DNA of 64,000 nucleotides from Ptiloglossa arizonensis (Eukaryota > Arthropoda > Insecta > Hymenoptera > Colletidae), in contig NW_027478385.1 of NCBI RefSeq assembly GCF_051014685.1, forward strand, positions 9,796,001 through 9,860,000, given 5' to 3'. Below the pieces are notes generated by a model. It was not told the origin of the DNA. It did no database searches and worked only from the letters and a program-made list of their open reading frames with translations. Made by a program: the position numbers and the translations under genes. Shown piece by piece: positions 61,801 through 64,000 of the stretch (position 1 is its first letter; the number at the start of each line of letters is the position of its first letter).

Positions 61801-62161
61801 GGCCTAGGCAAAAAATACACATAGCGTTGTAATCGGGCGAGTTTCTACTTTCGGATGCAATAGGAATTTTTGGGTTAAGTCAATCCGTTCGCGAGGTATG
61901 GGAGTTTGAAACCAAAAAATGGTTGAGAAGGCTAAAAATTTTTCACAATTCTGCTGATCCAAACGCTTAACCAGAGTGGCCTAGGGAAAAAATACACATA
62001 CCTTTGTAATCGGGCGAGTTTCTACTTTCGGATGCAACAGGAATTTTTGGGTTAGGTCAATCCGTTCGCGAGATATGGGAGTTTGAAGCCAAGAAATGGT
62101 TGAGAAGGCAAAAAATTTTTCGCAATTCTGCTGCTCCAAACGCTTAACCAGAATGGCCTAG
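58801..62161 (+). repeat. Diverged monomer block, left copy of an imperfect duplication
   Basis: Unusual monomers: gaaaaaacacac with gtattcggg; gagttcctaatttc with ggctttggtc; ttcgctagatatggg; ctccaaccgc with taccc; ccaagcgcttatcc; atctgttcgcgagatgtggg; and cgcaaaaggaa. Most of 58.8-60.9 kb recurs at 62.16-63.96 kb. The offset is 3362 bp at ttcgctagata (59236/62598) and 3186 bp after about 60.4/63.6 kb, because this copy has one extra monomer (gcgaag, ctaaacc) at about 60.2-60.4 kb. Confidence 0.8.
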
Positions 62162-64000
62162 GGGAAAAACACACATACCGTTGTATTCGGGCGAGTTTCT
62201 ACTTTCAGATGCAATAGGAATTTTTGGGTTAGGTCAATCCGTTCGCGAGATATGGGAATTTGAAGCGAAGAAATGGTTGAGAAGGCAAAAAATTTTTCGC
62301 AATTCTGCTGCTCCAAACGCTTAACCAGAATGGCCTAGGGAAAAAATACACATACCGTTGTAATCGGGCGAGTTCCTAATTTCAGACGCAGCAGGAATTT
62401 TTGGCTTTGGTCAATCCGTTCGCGAGATATGGGACTTTGAAGCTAAGAAATGGTTGAGAAGGCAACAAATTTTTCGCAATTCTGCTGCTCCAAACGCTTA
62501 ACCAGAATGGCCTAGGGAAAAAATACACATACCGTTGTAATCGGGCGAGTTTCTACTTTCAGATGCAACAGGAATTTTTGGGCTAGGTCAATCCGTTCGC
62601 TAGATATGGGAGTTTGAAGCCAAGAAATGGTTGAGAAGGCAAAAAATTTTTCGCAATTCTGCTGCTCCAAACGCTTAACCAGAATGGCCTAGGGAAGAAA
62701 TACACATACCGCTGTAATCGGGCGAGTTTCTACTTTCAGATGCAATAGGAATTTTTGGGTTAGGTCAATCCGTTCGCGAGATATGGGACTTTGAAGCTAA
62801 GAAATGGTTGACAAGACAATAAATTTTTCGCACTTCTGCTGCTCCAACCGCTTAACCAGAATGGCCTAAGGGAAAAATACCCGTACCGTTGTAATCGGGC
62901 GAGTTTCTACTTTCAGATGCAATAGGAATTTTTGGGTTAGGTCAATCCGTTCGCGAGATATGGGAGTTTGAAGCCAAGAAATGGTAGAGAAGGCAAAAAA
63001 TTTTTCACAATTCTGCTGCTCCAAGCGCTTATCCAGAATGGCCTAGGCAAAAAATACACATAGCGTTGTAATCGGGCGAGTTTCTACTTTCAGATGCAAT
63101 AGGAATTTTTGGGTTAGGTCAATCTGTTCGCGAGATGTGGGACTTTGAAGCCAAGAAATGGTAGAGAAGGCAAAAAATTTTTCACATTTCTGCTGCTCCA
63201 AACGCTTACCCAGAATGGCCTAGGGAAAAAATACACATTCCGTTGTAATCGGGCGAGTTTCTACTTTCAGATGCAATAGGAATTTTTGGATTAGGTCAAT
63301 CCGTTCGCGAGATATGGGAGTTTGAAACCAAAAAATGGTTGAGAAGGCAAAAAATTTTTCGCAATTCTGCTGCTCCAAACGCTTAAACAGAATGGCCTAG
63401 GGAAAAAATACACATACCGTTGTAATCGGGCGAGTTTCTATTTTCAGACGCAAAAGGAATTTTTGGGTTAGGTCAATCCGTTCGCGAGATATGGGAGTTT
63501 GAAGCCAAGAAATGGTTGAGAAGGCAAAAAATTTTTCGCAATTCTGCTGCTCCAAACGCTTAACCAGAATGGCCTAGGGAAAAAATACACATACCGTTGT
63601 AATCGGGCGAGTTTCTACTTTCGGATGCAATAGGAATTTTTGGGTTAGGTCAATCCGTTCGCGAGATATGGGAGTTTGAAACCAAAAAATGGTTGAGAAG
63701 GCAAAAAATTTTTCGCCATTCTGCTGCTCCAAACGCTTAACCAGAATGGCCTCAGCGAAAAATACACGTATCGTTGTAATCGGGCGAGTTTCTACTTTCA
63801 AATGCAATAGGAATTTTTGGGTTAGGTCAATCCGTTCGCGCGATATGGGAGTTTGAAGCCAAGTAATGGTTGGGAAGGCAAAAAATTTTTCGCAATTCTG
63901 CTGCTCCAAACGCTTAACCAGAGTGGCCTAGGGAAAAAATACACATACCTTTGTAATCGGGCGAGTTTCTACTTTCAGATGCAACAGGAATTTTTGGGTT
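62162..64000 (+). repeat. Right copy of the imperfect duplication, running off the window
   Basis: Same monomer order as 58.8-60.9 kb (gtattcggg, ggctttggtc, ttcgctagata, ctccaaccgc, atctgttcgcgagatgtggg, cgcaaaaggaa, cctcagcg). Differences include gcttaaccag where the left copy has gcttaaacag near 59.3 kb, and ccaagtaatgg at 63.86 kb. The array continues past base 64000, so no array edge is visible. Confidence 0.8.

Larger units (their letters stand above)
1..64000 (+). repeat. 177-bp satellite DNA array spanning the window
   Basis: The motif aaatttttcgcaattctg recurs at 1, 178, 355, 532, 709 and so on at 177-bp steps through to the end, always in the same orientation, with occasional one-base indels (175-178 bp units). 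Each monomer carries, in order: an A/T tract, a GCaATTCTG...CAGAATgGC dyad, a CCTAGG palindrome with an A6 run, the TTGTAATCGGGCGAGTTTC block, GAATTTTTGGG, and TTCGCGAGATATGGGAG. Monomers differ by a limited set of recurring substitutions, so they can be sorted into types. The sequence directly shows a tandem satellite; a centromeric or pericentromeric location is inferred from length, HOR structure and CENP-B-box-like sites. The array runs off both window ends. Family and species are not recognised. Confidence 0.99.

Noticed and set aside
1356..63909. About sixty open reading frames of 64-173 codons on both strands
   Set aside because: They are phase-locked to the 177-bp period, encode the same 59-residue repeat or its frame-shifted version, and nearly all begin at TTG rather than ATG (for example 1617-1619 on the minus strand). 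No family domain is recognisable. Differences between them are simply satellite variants.
1..64000. CRISPR array
   Set aside because: There are no short repeats with unique spacers; the entire 177 bp repeats and there are no cas genes.
1..64000. Transposable element or LTR origin
   Set aside because: I found no terminal repeats, target-site duplications, poly-A tails or transposase/reverse transcriptase coding sequence in the window. A distant origin cannot be excluded.
1..64000. Bacterial or phage origin
   Set aside because: No genes, ribosome binding sites or operons occur in 64 kb; a continuous HOR satellite is a eukaryotic feature.
1..64000. Assignment to a named satellite (alpha satellite, known insect, mollusc or nematode families) or to a species
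   Set aside because: The period is close to several known centromeric satellites, but I do not recognise the sequence. A database search with the monomer consensus would decide.

Overview
The whole 64 kb window is one uninterrupted satellite DNA array. A 177-bp monomer is repeated head-to-tail in a single orientation about 361 times, from the first base to the last. I see no unique sequence, conventional gene, RNA gene, transposon or CRISPR array. GC is about 42% (74/177, counted by hand on one monomer). CpG is not depleted: 8 CpG per monomer against about 7.5 expected from base composition. A homogeneous array this long, with a near-nucleosomal period and higher-order repeats (HORs), points to eukaryotic constitutive heterochromatin, most likely centromeric or pericentromeric. 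Undepleted CpG fits a genome with little germline methylation, such as many invertebrates. I do not recognise the species or a named satellite family.

Layout. 1-6.2 kb holds three copies of a 13-monomer HOR (HOR-A, monomers m1-m13): a full 2300-bp copy, a 12-monomer 2124-bp copy and a truncated copy. 6.2-8.4 kb holds B-type monomers and a local tandem duplication. 8.4-13.8 kb is a loosely ordered mix (C-type). 13.8-21.4 kb alternates C-type and HOR-A material, with a 4248-bp (24-monomer) offset. 21.4-48.4 kb is the most ordered part, with composite A+B+C super-units repeated at offsets of 6371 bp (36 monomers), 5132 bp (29 monomers) and 15750 bp (89 monomers). 48.4-52.4 kb is C-type and includes a block matching 13.0-15.2 kb at a constant offset of 37164 bp. 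53.0-56.2 kb is a 1592-bp 9-mer in two nearly identical tandem copies. 56.2-64 kb is more diverged, with shorter and imperfect duplications.

The main finding concerns two sites in each monomer that resemble the CENP-B box, the site bound by the pogo-transposase-derived centromere protein CENP-B. Site 1 (monomer positions 64-80) and site 2 (129-145) lie in the same orientation, 65 bp apart. Most monomers miss the nine-base core (N TTCG NNNN A NN CGGG N) by one or two bases. In HOR-A, monomer m1 has a perfect core at site 1 (14/17 to the mammalian consensus, 10 copies found) and monomer m6 has a perfect core at site 2 (15 copies found). Perfect cores are therefore placed by HOR position and are absent from long stretches (about 6.9-16.7 kb and after 44.4 kb). 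Whether any protein binds them cannot be told from sequence.

All apparent open reading frames are by-products of the period: 177 = 3 x 59, so a frame without a stop stays open across monomers. Nearly all begin at TTG and encode the same 59-residue repeat. None is annotated as a gene.
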